Source: Agilicoccus flavus
GTDB lineage: Bacteria; Actinomycetota; Actinomycetes; Actinomycetales; Dermatophilaceae
Direction of reading: 5' to 3'
NCBI RefSeq assembly: GCF_014857905.1
Contig: NZ_JACYXE010000017.1
Location: forward strand, 1-44,831
DNA length: 44,831 nucleotides
Every line of letters begins with the position of its first letter. Positions within the stretch are counted from its first letter, which is position 1. Below, one piece after another: positions 23,973-32,600 of the stretch. The notes beneath the pieces are model-generated. The model made no database searches, was not told the origin of the DNA, and saw nothing but the letters and a program-made list of their open reading frames with translations. The position numbers and the translations under genes were made by a program.

Positions 23973-24629
23973 GTGGACGCCGTGACGAACGGACCCGACC
24001 GACCGGCCGACGGTGTCGTCGACCGGGGGCCGGACGTGCTCGAACCTGCCCCCGAGGGCGCGGACGACGAGGTGGCGGGACGGGTGTGGACCATCGGGCA
24101 CTGGACGTGCCCACCGGACCTGGTGCTCGACACCCTCGCCTCGGTCGGGGTGGACCTGGTCGTCGACGTGCGCAGGATGCCGGGCTCGCGCCGCAGCCCC
24201 CAATTCGACGCCGAGAACATGACGCAGTGGCTCGCCGACGGCGGGGTCGACTACCTCCACCTGCCGGCGCTCGCCGGCCGCCGCCCCCGGCAGCCCGACG
24301 TCGACCCGACCCGCAACGCGGGGTGGCAGAACGTGAGTTTCAAGAACTACGCCGACTACACCCTGACGCCGCCGTTCGAGGACGGCCTGCGGGAGCTCAC
24401 CGACCTGGCCGACACCCGGCACGTCGCAGTGCTGTGCGGCGAGCCGATGCCCTGGCGCTGCCACCGCCTGCTCATCGCGAACACGCTCGTCGCCCGCGGC
24501 CGCGCGGTCGAGCACCTCATGACGAACGCGGCGCCGCGCCCGCACCGGCTCGGGCAGTGGGGCGCCGACCCCGTCGTGAGCCCCGACGGCATCGTCACCT
24601 ACCCCGCGCCCACCGACCCGAGCTCGTAG
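23973..24629 (+). CDS. DUF488 family protein
   Basis: A 218-residue protein. After a disordered acidic N-terminus of about 36 residues comes the DUF488 core: VWTIGHWTCPPDLVLDTLA, VDLVVDVRRMPGSRRSPQFD, YLHLPALAGRRP, and the Cys-containing VAVLCGEPMPWRCHRLLIA. The CxExxxxxCHR arrangement is the conserved feature of the family, whose function is not established. It starts at GTG 23973 or GTG 23982; neither has a strong ribosome-binding site. A second, shorter DUF488 protein is encoded at 39966-40355. Confidence 0.83.
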   Translation: MDAVTNGPDRPADGVVDRGPDVLEPAPEGADDEVAGRVWTIGHWTCPPDLVLDTLASVGVDLVVDVRRMPGSRRSPQFDAENMTQWLADGGVDYLHLPALAGRRPRQPDVDPTRNAGWQNVSFKNYADYTLTPPFEDGLRELTDLADTRHVAVLCGEPMPWRCHRLLIANTLVARGRAVEHLMTNAAPRPHRLGQWGADPVVSPDGIVTYPAPTDPSS

Positions 24630-24668
24630 GCGTCCGGGAACGCCCCGCCCTGAGGCGCGGGACGTGGT

Positions 24669-24696
24669 GAGGCCGGCGCCGCGCCGTCTCGGCCTC
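24669..24696. terminator. Possible hairpin between convergent genes
   Basis: GAGGCCG pairs with CGGCCTC across a 14-nt loop between the DUF488 stop and the MFS stop. Weak evidence. Confidence 0.3.
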
Positions 24697-24714
24697 TTCG
24701 GTCCGCGGCTCGAG

Positions 24715-25983
24715 CTACCGGACCTGGCCGGACTCACCCGGCGCCGCGGGGCGGGTCTCGGCGGGGAGGTGGCGGCCCCCGAAGGGTCCGATGCCGAGGG
24801 CCGCGGCGGCGGGCAGCGCGGCGAGGAACAGCCACGCGAGGCTCGCGAGCGGGCCGGGCGAGGCGGCGTCGTCGAGGAGCCGGCCCGCGACCGTGCTCCC
24901 GAGCAGCACCGCGAGGCCACCGGCGGAGGCGAGGAAGCCCAGGTAGGTGCCGAGGCTGTGACCCGCGGACAGGTCGGCGACGACGGCGCGGGCCGCCGGC
25001 AGGACGAGGATGCCGCCGACGTGCAGCAACGTGACGAACACCGCGAGCGGGCCGTAGGCCCAGGCGCCGGGCGCGGGCGGGAGAGGCGCGGCGACGGCGA
25101 CCGCGAGGAACCCGCCGGCGATGAGCGCGTACCCGCACCGCAGCGCCGCGACGCGACCGAATCGCAGCGCGACCCGCGTCACCGGCACCTGAGCGGCGAC
25201 GACGAGCAGCGCCGCCGCAACGAATACCCAGCTGATGCCCGCGGCCGGCCCTCCCACCCGGTCGAGCTCGACGGGGGCGGCGAGGTAGAGCTGGTTGTAC
25301 GACAGCAGGTACGTCGAGTGCAGCGCCGCGAAGGCCAGGAACGGGCGGTTCGCGAGCACGAGCCGGAACGACGCGGCGACCGGGCGCGGCTCCCCGATGC
25401 GCGATCCCGGCGGGAGCCACGCGACCTGGGCGAGCAGGATGACCGCGAAGAGGGCCGCGGCCACGAGACAGCTCACCCGGAAGGGGACGACCACGAGCGC
25501 CGCTCCGAGGACGGGCCCCACGACCGAGCCGAGCTTGCTGCAGACCGCCTCCGCCGCGACGATCTCCCGCAACGTCGGGCCGCCGCCGCGTTCGACCTCC
25601 CCGCCCCACGCGACGATCGCCGCCTCCGTGGCGGGGGAGAACAGGGCGGCGGCGAGGCCGATGAGCACGACCCCGGTGACCACGCCCGGCAGCGACGCGG
25701 ACAGGCCCAGCGTGACGAACCCGGCGATCCGGATGCCACAGCCGACGACGATGCTCGCGCGGATGCCGAACCGGTCCGCGAGCGCGCCACCCACGACGAA
25801 CAGCCCCTGCTGGCTGAACGTGCGCACCCCGAGTACCGCGCCGACCACCCACCCCGCGAGCTGCAGGGTGTGCCCGAGGTAGGCCGCGAGAAAGGGGACG
25901 ACGAGGTAGAAGCCGACGTTGAAGGCGAACTGGGTGAACAACAGCAGCGCTAGGGGCGCCGGGAGGCGCGCGACGAGCCGCAT
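24715..25983 (-). CDS. MFS transporter, candidate siderophore exporter
   Basis: A 422-residue MFS protein with twelve hydrophobic segments. It has the A-motif GGALADRFGIR between helices 2 and 3 and LFSPATEAAIVAWGGE at helix 4. Its start faces the iron-siderophore importer operon, and the 140-nt gap between them contains an iron box. That makes siderophore or metal-chelate export a reasonable proposal, but no sequence feature proves the substrate and multidrug efflux is possible. ATG 25983 is the start. The C-terminal tail is short and hydrophilic. Confidence 0.72.
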   Translation of the reverse strand: MRLVARLPAPLALLLFTQFAFNVGFYLVVPFLAAYLGHTLQLAGWVVGAVLGVRTFSQQGLFVVGGALADRFGIRASIVVGCGIRIAGFVTLGLSASLPGVVTGVVLIGLAAALFSPATEAAIVAWGGEVERGGGPTLREIVAAEAVCSKLGSVVGPVLGAALVVVPFRVSCLVAAALFAVILLAQVAWLPPGSRIGEPRPVAASFRLVLANRPFLAFAALHSTYLLSYNQLYLAAPVELDRVGGPAAGISWVFVAAALLVVAAQVPVTRVALRFGRVAALRCGYALIAGGFLAVAVAAPLPPAPGAWAYGPLAVFVTLLHVGGILVLPAARAVVADLSAGHSLGTYLGFLASAGGLAVLLGSTVAGRLLDDAASPGPLASLAWLFLAALPAAAALGIGPFGGRHLPAETRPAAPGESGQVR

Positions 25984-26063
25984 CCCGCCCCCCTTCGTCC
26001 TGAATCGTCCGGCGCCCCGCCGCCGCGATGCCAGGATGATCGGGCGCGATTGGCACCGGGAGC

Positions 26064-26082
26064 TTAGGCGAGGCTAGCCTCG
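26064..26082. promoter_or_regulatory. IdeR/DtxR-type iron box
   Basis: The 19-mer TTAGGCGAGGCTAGCCTCG resembles the actinobacterial iron-box consensus TTAGGTTAGGCTAACCTAA (14 of 19 positions by eye). It lies 42 nt before the substrate-binding protein start and 81 nt from the divergent MFS start. Iron-loaded IdeR/DtxR would repress one or both genes. Confidence 0.75.
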
Positions 26083-26123
26083 GGCGTTGTGGCGGGTCGG
26101 TCGCCACCTTCTCAGGAGGACTC

Positions 26124-27203
26124 ATGTCACGTCGGCCGTCCGTGCCCATCGCCCTCGGCCTCGTCGCCACCCTCGGCCTCGGCGCGTGCGGCGCCTCCGA
26201 GCCGGTGCCGGCCGCGGGCGGCCCGACCGGATCGTCGAGCCCGTCGGCGGGCGGGGGGACGTCGGCGAGCGGGGGGACCCGGTACCCGATCACGCTCGAC
26301 AACTGCGGCACGCAGGTGACGCTCGACAGGGCGCCGAGCAAGGTCGTCTCGCTCGACCAGGACGCGACGGAGATCATGCTCTCGCTCGGTCTCGCCGACC
26401 GCCTCGTCGGCACGGCCTCGTGGACCGACCCGGTCCTGCCCTCGCTCGCCGACGCCAACGCGAAGGTGACGCGCCTCGCGGACAACGCCCCCACCTACGA
26501 GGTCGTCATGGGCACGGATCCCGACTTCGTCGCCGCGTCGTTCGGGCGCCACTTCGCGCAGGGCGGCGTCGCGCCCCGCGCCCGGTTCGCCGAGACCGGG
26601 ATCGACACCTACCTGTCGCCGACGGACTGCGACAACGGCCGGAGCATCAACGGCGGCGGCAAGCGCACCAAGCCCCTCACCGTCGACGCGCTCCACCAGG
26701 AGATCCGCGAGCTCGCCCGCGTCTTCGACGTCGCCCCGCGCGGCGAGCAACTCATCGCGAGCCTGACGGAGCGCGAGGCCAAGGCCCTGGAGGGGGTCGA
26801 CGCCGAGGGAAAGACGATCGCCTACTGGTTCGCCGACACCAAGACCCCGTACGTCGCCAGCGATCTCGGCGCGCCGGGCTTCCTCACCCGGAAGATCAAG
26901 GCGAAGAACGTCTTCACGGACGTGCCGGACGACTGGACGGCCAGCACGTGGGAGACGGTCGTGGAGAAGAACCCCGACGTCCTCGTCCTCGGCGACCTGC
27001 AGCGCGACCGCTTCCCGGGCGACCGGCTCGACGACAAGGTGACGTTCCTGAAGACCGACCCGCTGACGAAGACGATGCCGGCCGTACAGAACCAGCGCTT
27101 CGTCAGCCTGCACGGCTCCGAGCTCAACCCCTCGATCCGCTACGTCGACGGCCTCGAGAAGCTCGGCGACTGGTGGCGCAAGAACGGCGCGAATGTCGAC
27201 TGA
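26124..27203 (+). CDS. Iron-siderophore ABC transporter substrate-binding lipoprotein
   Basis: A 359-residue exported lipoprotein: signal with lipobox LGAC at about residues 18-21, a Gly/Ser linker to about 52, then a periplasmic-binding fold of the FepB/FhuD class. Family strands include RAPSKVVSLDQDATEIMLSLGL, LVGTASWTDP, PDFVAASFG, and LNPSIRYVDGLEKLGDWW at the end. It captures ferric siderophores, or another metal chelate, outside the membrane and hands them to the permease. ATG 26124 has AGGAGG 5 nt upstream. The downstream permease start overlaps by 11 nt. The iron box upstream supports iron as the cargo. Confidence 0.9.
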   Translation: MSRRPSVPIALGLVATLGLGACGASEPVPAAGGPTGSSSPSAGGGTSASGGTRYPITLDNCGTQVTLDRAPSKVVSLDQDATEIMLSLGLADRLVGTASWTDPVLPSLADANAKVTRLADNAPTYEVVMGTDPDFVAASFGRHFAQGGVAPRARFAETGIDTYLSPTDCDNGRSINGGGKRTKPLTVDALHQEIRELARVFDVAPRGEQLIASLTEREAKALEGVDAEGKTIAYWFADTKTPYVASDLGAPGFLTRKIKAKNVFTDVPDDWTASTWETVVEKNPDVLVLGDLQRDRFPGDRLDDKVTFLKTDPLTKTMPAVQNQRFVSLHGSELNPSIRYVDGLEKLGDWWRKNGANVD

Positions 27204-28272
27204 GGCCCGCACCGACGCCCGGGTCGTCGCGGCGGTGGGCGCGCAGCCGTCCCGGCGGGGTCGCCTGCGGCTCGCCGTGGCGCTGCTCGGCGCGGCGGCG
27301 TTCGTCGTCCTCTCGATCGCCGTCGCCATCACGCTCGGGCCCGCCGACGTCTCGCTCGTCAACGTCCGCGACATCCTGCTCAACCACGCCGGCCTCGCCC
27401 AGATCCCGGTCCGGGCGTCCGAGGACGCGATCGTCTGGCAGGAGCGGCTGCCGCGCGCCATCGTCGCCGCGGCGACCGGGGCCGGGCTCGGCATCTGCGG
27501 GATGATCATGCAGTCGCTGCTGCGCAACCCCCTGGCCGACCCGTTCGTCCTCGGGATCTCATCGGGCGCCTCGACCGGCGCCGTCGTCATCGGCATCCTC
27601 GGGATCGGCGGGGCCGGCCTCGGCCTCTCGGGCGGCGCCTTCATCGGGGCGCTCGTCGCCTTCGCGCTCGTGCTCGTGCTCACCCGCCTGACCGGGGGCG
27701 GCACCGACAAGGTGGTCCTCGCGGGCGTGGCGAGCACCCAGCTCTTCTCGGCCCTCACCTCCCTCGTCGTCTTCGCGTTCGCCGACTCCGACGAGACCCG
27801 CGGGGTCATGTTCTGGCTGCTCGGCTCGCTGGAGGGCGTGCGCTGGCCCGACGCCGTGCTGTGCACGGCCACCGTCGTCGTCGGCGCGGCGCTCACCTGG
27901 CGGACGGCCCGCGTGCTCGACGCGTTCCCCTTCGGCGACGACGTCGCGGCCTCGCTCGGCATCGACACGGCCAAGGTCCGGACGGCGCTGCTGCTGCTCA
28001 CGGCCCTCATCACGGCGGTGCTCGTCAGCGTGACCGGCGCGGTCGGGTTCGTCGGGCTCGTGCTGCCCCACGCCGCGCGGCTCATCAGCGGGCACCGGCA
28101 CAGCCGCCTGCTGCCGACGACCGCCCTGCTCGGCGCCGCCTTCATGGTGTGGGTCGACGCCGGTGCGCGCACCGTCTTCGCGCCGACACCGCTGCCGGTC
28201 GGGGTCGGCACCGCCCTCGTCGGTGTTCCCGTCTTCATCGTCCTGCTCGCGCGGCGGCGGGAGCTGCGATGA
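27193..28272 (+). CDS. FecCD-family ABC permease
   Basis: A 359-residue permease with about ten hydrophobic helices of the BtuC/FecCD type. Typical stretches are WQERLPRAIVAAATGAGLG, MQSLLRNPLADPFVLGISSGA, VMFWLLGSLEG and VSVTGAVGFVGLVLPHAARL. The last contains the loop that couples to the ATPase. Only one permease is encoded, so it probably functions as a homodimer. ATG 27193 overlaps the binding-protein gene, and the stop overlaps the ATPase start by four nt; all three genes are translationally coupled. Confidence 0.93.
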   Translation: MSTEARTDARVVAAVGAQPSRRGRLRLAVALLGAAAFVVLSIAVAITLGPADVSLVNVRDILLNHAGLAQIPVRASEDAIVWQERLPRAIVAAATGAGLGICGMIMQSLLRNPLADPFVLGISSGASTGAVVIGILGIGGAGLGLSGGAFIGALVAFALVLVLTRLTGGGTDKVVLAGVASTQLFSALTSLVVFAFADSDETRGVMFWLLGSLEGVRWPDAVLCTATVVVGAALTWRTARVLDAFPFGDDVAASLGIDTAKVRTALLLLTALITAVLVSVTGAVGFVGLVLPHAARLISGHRHSRLLPTTALLGAAFMVWVDAGARTVFAPTPLPVGVGTALVGVPVFIVLLARRRELR

Positions 28273-29078
28273 CCCTGCACGCGGACGCCGTCTCGTGGGA
28301 CCGCGGCGGCAACCTCGTCGTCGACGGCGTCACCCTGCGCACGGAGCCGGGGGAGACTGTCGGCCTGCTCGGCCCGAACGGGTCGGGCAAGTCGTCCCTG
28401 CTCAGGCTCATGCACGGCGCGGCCCGCCCCTCCCGCGGACGGGTGCTGCTCGGCGACGCCGACCTGACGGGACTGGGCCGCCGCGAGGTCGCCCGGTCGA
28501 TCGCCGTCGTCCAGCAGCACGCGCACTCCGACGTCGACCTCGCCGTCCGCGACGTCGTCCGGCTCGGGCGGATCCCGTACCGGTCCCTGTGGGGCGGCGA
28601 CCAGCGCGGCGACGACGAGGCCGTCGAGCGGGCGCTGGTCGCGACGGGGATGGACGACCGCGCCGGTCGGGCGTGGCACACCCTCTCCGGCGGCGAGCGC
28701 CAGCGGGTGCACATCGCCCGGGCCCTCGCGCAGGAGCCGAAGGAGCTGCTCATGGACGAGCCGACGAACCACCTCGACATCCGCCACCAGCTCGAGATCC
28801 TCACCCTCGTCACCCGGCTGCCCGTGACGACCGTCGTGGCCCTGCACGACCTCGGCCTCGCCGCGATGTTCTGCGACCGGGTCATGGTGCTGTGCGCCGG
28901 GCGGGCCGTGGCGGCCGGTCGCCCGGCCGACGTCCTCACGCAGGCGCTCATCGCCGACGTCTACGGCGTCCGCGCCGACGTCTCGGTCGACGGCGACGGC
29001 CTCCTGCGGGTGCACTACTGTCCGGGGGCGCCCGCTGACGTGGCCCCCGCGGCGGGCCCGGGCCGCGGCGACGCGTGA
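28269..29078 (+). CDS. Iron-siderophore ABC transporter ATPase (FepC/FecE-like)
   Basis: A 269-residue ATPase: Walker A GPNGSGKSS, Q-loop VVQQHA, signature LSGGERQRV, Walker B ELLMDEPTNHLD, switch His ALHDLGL. These match the iron-chelate importer subfamily. The tail after about residue 250 is Ala/Pro/Gly-rich and probably disordered. ATG 28269 overlaps the permease stop. A strong hairpin 11 nt after the stop ends the operon. Confidence 0.93.
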   Translation: MTLHADAVSWDRGGNLVVDGVTLRTEPGETVGLLGPNGSGKSSLLRLMHGAARPSRGRVLLGDADLTGLGRREVARSIAVVQQHAHSDVDLAVRDVVRLGRIPYRSLWGGDQRGDDEAVERALVATGMDDRAGRAWHTLSGGERQRVHIARALAQEPKELLMDEPTNHLDIRHQLEILTLVTRLPVTTVVALHDLGLAAMFCDRVMVLCAGRAVAAGRPADVLTQALIADVYGVRADVSVDGDGLLRVHYCPGAPADVAPAAGPGRGDA

Positions 29079-29089
29079 CGACGGAGTGC

Positions 29090-29130
29090 GTCGCCGCCGG
29101 GCGGGCGCCTCGCACCCGCCCGGCGGCGAC
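29090..29130. terminator. Strong terminator of siderophore operon
   Basis: A perfect 16-bp stem (29090-29105 with 29115-29130; GTCGCCGCCGGGCGGG) and 9-nt loop directly after the ATPase stop. No U-run, as usual in such high-GC genomes. Confidence 0.75.
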
Positions 29131-29235
29131 CGGCGGTGGGCTGCGGCGGGGCGGTGGCGCGGGCCGGAGAGGCCGGCAGCGGCGACGAGGGGCCACGGCG
29201 GGAGCTCCGCGCGACGGGCGTCAGGGGCGGGCGGG

Positions 29236-29353
29236 TCCGAGTTTTCACGACAACTGCACTGCCTTTGGTGGCGACGTTTCCATCGCCGCAGGTCAGAGGG
29301 TCGGCCTCGGCGCCGATACGCCATTGGCAGTGCAGTTGTCGCGAAAACTCGGA
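29236..29353. repeat. Palindromic element, copy 1 (118 bp, 28-bp arms, conserved core)
   Basis: Arms 29236-29263 (begins TCCGAGTTTTCACGACAACT) and 29326-29353 are reverse complements with one mismatch. The arms are clearly more AT-rich than the surroundings. The 62-nt interior contains CATCGCCGCAGGTCAG at 29281-29296, matched 14 of 16 by the centre of the second element at 38732-38848. The element lies in the 500-nt gap between the siderophore operon terminator (29130) and the gene at 29630. No protein is encoded. The rest of the gap (29354-29629) shows only a possible -10, TAGAGT, at 29541-29546. Confidence 0.8.
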
Positions 29354-29629
29354 GGGTCGGCCCGATACGGCGCCGGTGACCGACACGGGTGCGCCGACGT
29401 GCCGGCCGGAGGCGACGTGCCGACGGCAACGTGGGACCGCGGGCGACCAGCCGCGGCAACGCCACTCGACCGATACCCGGTGCCCTCCGGCCCGGCCCCG
29501 CGAACGTGAGATGCCCGGCAGCGGGTCCGGCGCGCACCGGTAGAGTCCCGGCGAACGCAGGCCCGCCGCCGCCCGACCCGGCGCCGCGGCGGCCGTCGGC
29601 CCGCACCGCTCCGGCAAGGGGGACACCCG

Positions 29630-31201
29630 TTGATCGTCATCGTCGGCTTCATGGGCGCGGGCAAGACCACCGTCGGCCGGATGCTCGCGGAGCGGCTCGG
29701 GCTGCCCTTCGTCGACTCCGACCTCGTCGTCGAGCACGAGCGGCGCCGCACGATCAAGGAGATCTTCGCGGAGCACGGCGAGACCGCCTTCCGGGACATC
29801 GAGGAGGAGACGATCGCGCGCCTGCTCGACGGGCCGGCGTGCGTCCTGTCGCTCGGCGGCGGCGCGTGCGGACGGGAGGGAACGCGGGCGCGGCTCGCGG
29901 ACCACACCGTCGTCTACCTGCACGTCGAACTCGACGACGCGATCCTGCGGGTCGGCCGCGACGAGTACCGGCCGCTGCTGCACGACCCGGGTCTGCCCGA
30001 CCTCTACGCGGGCCGGCTGGCGGTGTACGCGGGCGTCGCCGACGTCGTCGCGCACACGACGGGGCGCCGCGTGGAGGACATCGCCTGGGAGGTCATCGAC
30101 CAGGTCACCGGGCGCGACGAGGACGACGGCACCAAGGGCGTGCTCGTCGCGCCGCCCGGTGGCTCCTACCGCGTCCACGTCGGGGTCGGCGTCCTCGACC
30201 AGCTCGCGGGGCTCGTCCCGATGCCGCAGGACGCGGAACAGGTCGTCGTCGTCGCGGGCGCCGGCGAACGGGGCGCCGCCGAGCTCGTCGCGCGGCACCT
30301 GGCCCGGCAGCCGGTGCCGGTCCGCCACGTGAGCCTCGCGTCCGGTGTCCCCGACAACGACCTGGCCCAGCTCGGTCACGTCAGCGCGGAGCTGTCGCGG
30401 CTCGCCGTCCACCGGGGCGACCTCCTCGTCGGGGTCGGCGGTGAGGCCACGTGCGAGATCGTCGGTTTCCTCGCCGGCACGTACAACCGGGGGGTGGCCC
30501 ACGCCCTCGTGCCCACCACCCTCGAGGCCCAGGCGGATTCGGCGGTCGGGGGCAAGGGCGCGGTGGCGCTGCCCGGTGCGAGCGTGCTCGGCGTCGTCCA
30601 CCAGCCCGTCGCCGTCGTGTGCGACGTCGCGCTCGCCGTCGCCCCGGAGCGGCCGGACGTTGAGGCGGGGTTGGCCGAGATCGCCAAGCACGGGCTCGTC
30701 GCCGATCCCACCCTGCTCGACGAGCTCGTCGCCGCCGGGCCGGCCGTCGCCGCCCGCGACACCGCGGCGCTGCTGCGGCTCGTGCGGCGCAGCGCCGAGA
30801 TCAAGGCCGACGTCGTCACCAACGACGAGCGCGAGGAGGGCGGCCGGCTCCACCTCAACTACGGGCACACGTTCTCCCGGGCGTTCGCCGCCGCCGACCC
30901 GGCGCTCAGTGGGGGAGCCGCCCTGTCGCTCGGGCTCATGGCGGCCGCGCACCTGAGCCGCCGGCTCGGGCGCCTCGACGAGGCCGGGGTCGAGGCGCAC
31001 CGGCGCACCCTCACCGTTCTCGGGCTGCCGGTCACGGCCCGGTTCGCCCTCGACGACGTGGCCGACGCCCTGCGCCGCGACCGCAAGTATCGCAACGGGT
31101 GGCGCTTCGTGATCCTGTCCGCCCTCGGGTCGCCCGAGGCGGGCGTGTCACCGTCGGAGACCGACGTCGCGGCGGCCCTCGCCGACCTCGCTGCCGGCTG
31201 A
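29630..31201 (+). CDS. Shikimate kinase / 3-dehydroquinate synthase-like fusion protein
   Basis: A 523-residue fusion. Residues 1-165 are a shikimate kinase: P-loop GFMGAGKTT (6-14), substrate-binding D31 and R55, LGGGACG (75-81), lid Arg in RPLL. Residues 180-523 have the dehydroquinate synthase fold but with altered sites: GGEATCEIVGF (270-280) for the usual GGGVVGDLAGF, GGKGAVALP (307-315) for GGKTGVNLP, and GHTFSRAFA for GHTFGHAIE. The zinc ligands Glu (GLAEIAKHG) and first His remain. It may be the organism's AroK/AroB or a cyclase for a secondary metabolite. TTG 29630 is preceded by AAGGGGG. Confidence 0.82.
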   Translation: MIVIVGFMGAGKTTVGRMLAERLGLPFVDSDLVVEHERRRTIKEIFAEHGETAFRDIEEETIARLLDGPACVLSLGGGACGREGTRARLADHTVVYLHVELDDAILRVGRDEYRPLLHDPGLPDLYAGRLAVYAGVADVVAHTTGRRVEDIAWEVIDQVTGRDEDDGTKGVLVAPPGGSYRVHVGVGVLDQLAGLVPMPQDAEQVVVVAGAGERGAAELVARHLARQPVPVRHVSLASGVPDNDLAQLGHVSAELSRLAVHRGDLLVGVGGEATCEIVGFLAGTYNRGVAHALVPTTLEAQADSAVGGKGAVALPGASVLGVVHQPVAVVCDVALAVAPERPDVEAGLAEIAKHGLVADPTLLDELVAAGPAVAARDTAALLRLVRRSAEIKADVVTNDEREEGGRLHLNYGHTFSRAFAAADPALSGGAALSLGLMAAAHLSRRLGRLDEAGVEAHRRTLTVLGLPVTARFALDDVADALRRDRKYRNGWRFVILSALGSPEAGVSPSETDVAAALADLAAG

Positions 31202-31454
31202 CCGCCGCCCGCCGCGCACCGGGTGAGGGGCAGCGACGTCCCGCCCCGGTCCGCGGCCGACTCGACACCGCCGGCCGCGGACGGCGCCGGGGTCACTAGT
31301 GAGGTCTCGGGTGCTGCCGCCGTCGATCGGGGCCGGCCGGCTGCGGTCGGCTGGTGGCGGGGCGGCGTCCACGGGTTGCCGAAACGGCAAGGTCCGGAGT
31401 GAGGACACGTCCACGTCGGTTGCCGGTCGAGGACATCCGACGAAGGAGAGCGAC

Positions 31455-31955
31455 ATGAGGGTTTCGACAGGAGATCTCGGGCGAGCGGCGGTGGTGGGGG
31501 TCGGCGCGACCGCGCTGCTCGACCTCGTGGGCGAGGGCATCAGGCGGGCGACCGGCGTCCCGCCGCTGGACAACGCCCTCATCGGTCGGTGGATCGGGCA
31601 CATGCCGGCGGGCCGGTTCCGACACGACGACATCCGGCGGGCCACGCCGGTGCCGAGCGAACGGGAGCTCGGCCTGGCGACGCACTACGCCATCGGCGTC
31701 ACCTTCGCCGTGGCGCTCGCGGCGGCCCGCCCGGCGTGGCTCGAGCGACCCACCCTCGCGCCGGCCCTCGGCCTGGGGCTGGTCACGGTCGCCGCGCCCT
31801 GGTTCCTCATGCAACCGGCCTTCGGCCTCGGCGTCGCGGCGTCGAGGACGCCCGATCCGACGAGCGCCCGACTGCGGAGTCTGCGCACCCACGCCGTGTA
31901 CGGGCTCGGCCTCTACCTGTCAGCGCAGGCGCTCCGGTGCCTCGGGGGCCGGTGA
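31455..31955 (+). CDS. DUF2938 family membrane protein
   Basis: A 166-residue membrane protein. Its pattern TALLDLVGEGIRRATGVPPLDNALIGRWIGHMPAGRF, then THYAIGVTFAVALAAARPAWL and LVTVAAPWFLMQPAFGLGVAAS, matches the DUF2938 family, of unknown function, with four hydrophobic segments. ATG 31455 has GAAGGAGAG just upstream. The 253 nt before it contain no gene that I can support. Its last 36 nt overlap the 3' end of the convergent XRE-cupin gene. Confidence 0.82.
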   Translation: MRVSTGDLGRAAVVGVGATALLDLVGEGIRRATGVPPLDNALIGRWIGHMPAGRFRHDDIRRATPVPSERELGLATHYAIGVTFAVALAAARPAWLERPTLAPALGLGLVTVAAPWFLMQPAFGLGVAASRTPDPTSARLRSLRTHAVYGLGLYLSAQALRCLGGR

Positions 31956-32522
31956 CCTCGCGGTGGCGGGCGCGGCGAGGTGGACCCGCTCGCCCTGCAG
32001 TCCCAGCAGGCTGATGGCCTCGACCGTGCCGGACCCGGTGCTGCCGAACCAGTGCGGGGTGCGGGTGTCGAACTCGGCCGCCTCGCCGCTCGTCATCGTC
32101 ACGTCCCGGTCGCCGAGGACGAGCCGCAGGGCCCCCGAGAGGACGTAGAGCCATTCGAAACCGTCGTGGCGGCAGAGGTCAGGGGTGGCCCGGGTGGCCG
32201 GGATGACCATCTTGAACGCCTGCTGCGGCCCAGGCAGGGCGGTGAGCGGAATGACGATCATGCCGTTGCGGCGCGTCGGGCGGGCGTGGATCCGCGGGTC
32301 TCCCACCGCGGGGGCCGCGACGAGGTCGTCGAGGGGGAGCCGGTAGTGCCGAGCCAGCGGCAGCAATAGTTCGAGGGTCGCCCGCCGCCCGCCCGATTCG
32401 AGGCGCGAGAGCGTCGAGACCGAGATGCCCGTCGCCGCCGACACCGCGGCGAGGGTCTGCCGCCGACCCGCCCTGATCTCTCGCAGCCGTGGACCGACCG
32501 CTGCGACGACGTCGTCATCCAT
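31920..32522 (-). CDS. XRE-family regulator with C-terminal cupin domain
   Basis: A 200-residue regulator. The HTH is residues 8-65 (LREIRAGRRQTLAAVSAATGISVSTLSRLESGGR). A cupin sensor domain at about 100-180 (HDGFEWLYVLSGALRLVLGDRDVTMTSGEAAEFDTRTPHWF) carries metal-type His/Glu residues in HDGFEW and PHWF. Such SutR/PuuR-like proteins sense a small metabolite. It is divergent from the MFS gene at 32601 across an 80-nt gap that includes TTGC-N7-GCAA, so it probably controls that gene and itself. ATG 32522 is the start. Confidence 0.87.
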   Translation of the reverse strand: MDDDVVAAVGPRLREIRAGRRQTLAAVSAATGISVSTLSRLESGGRRATLELLLPLARHYRLPLDDLVAAPAVGDPRIHARPTRRNGMIVIPLTALPGPQQAFKMVIPATRATPDLCRHDGFEWLYVLSGALRLVLGDRDVTMTSGEAAEFDTRTPHWFGSTGSGTVEAISLLGLQGERVHLAAPATARSPAPEAPERLR

Positions 32523-32600
32523 CGCGACTCCCGGCTCTGCAGGTTTGCTGTCCCGGCAAGACTACTCGCCGATCTGGCACGGTTTGCGGAGCGTCGAGGT

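Noticed and set aside
29236-29353. Integron attC site
   Set aside because: No conserved attC core boxes, no integrase gene, and the second copy shares the centre rather than the ends.
26127-29606. A 1159-codon open frame on the minus strand
   Set aside because: It is antisense to the three siderophore-transporter genes, rich in Arg, Gly and Glu, and without any domain; long antisense frames are normal at this GC content.
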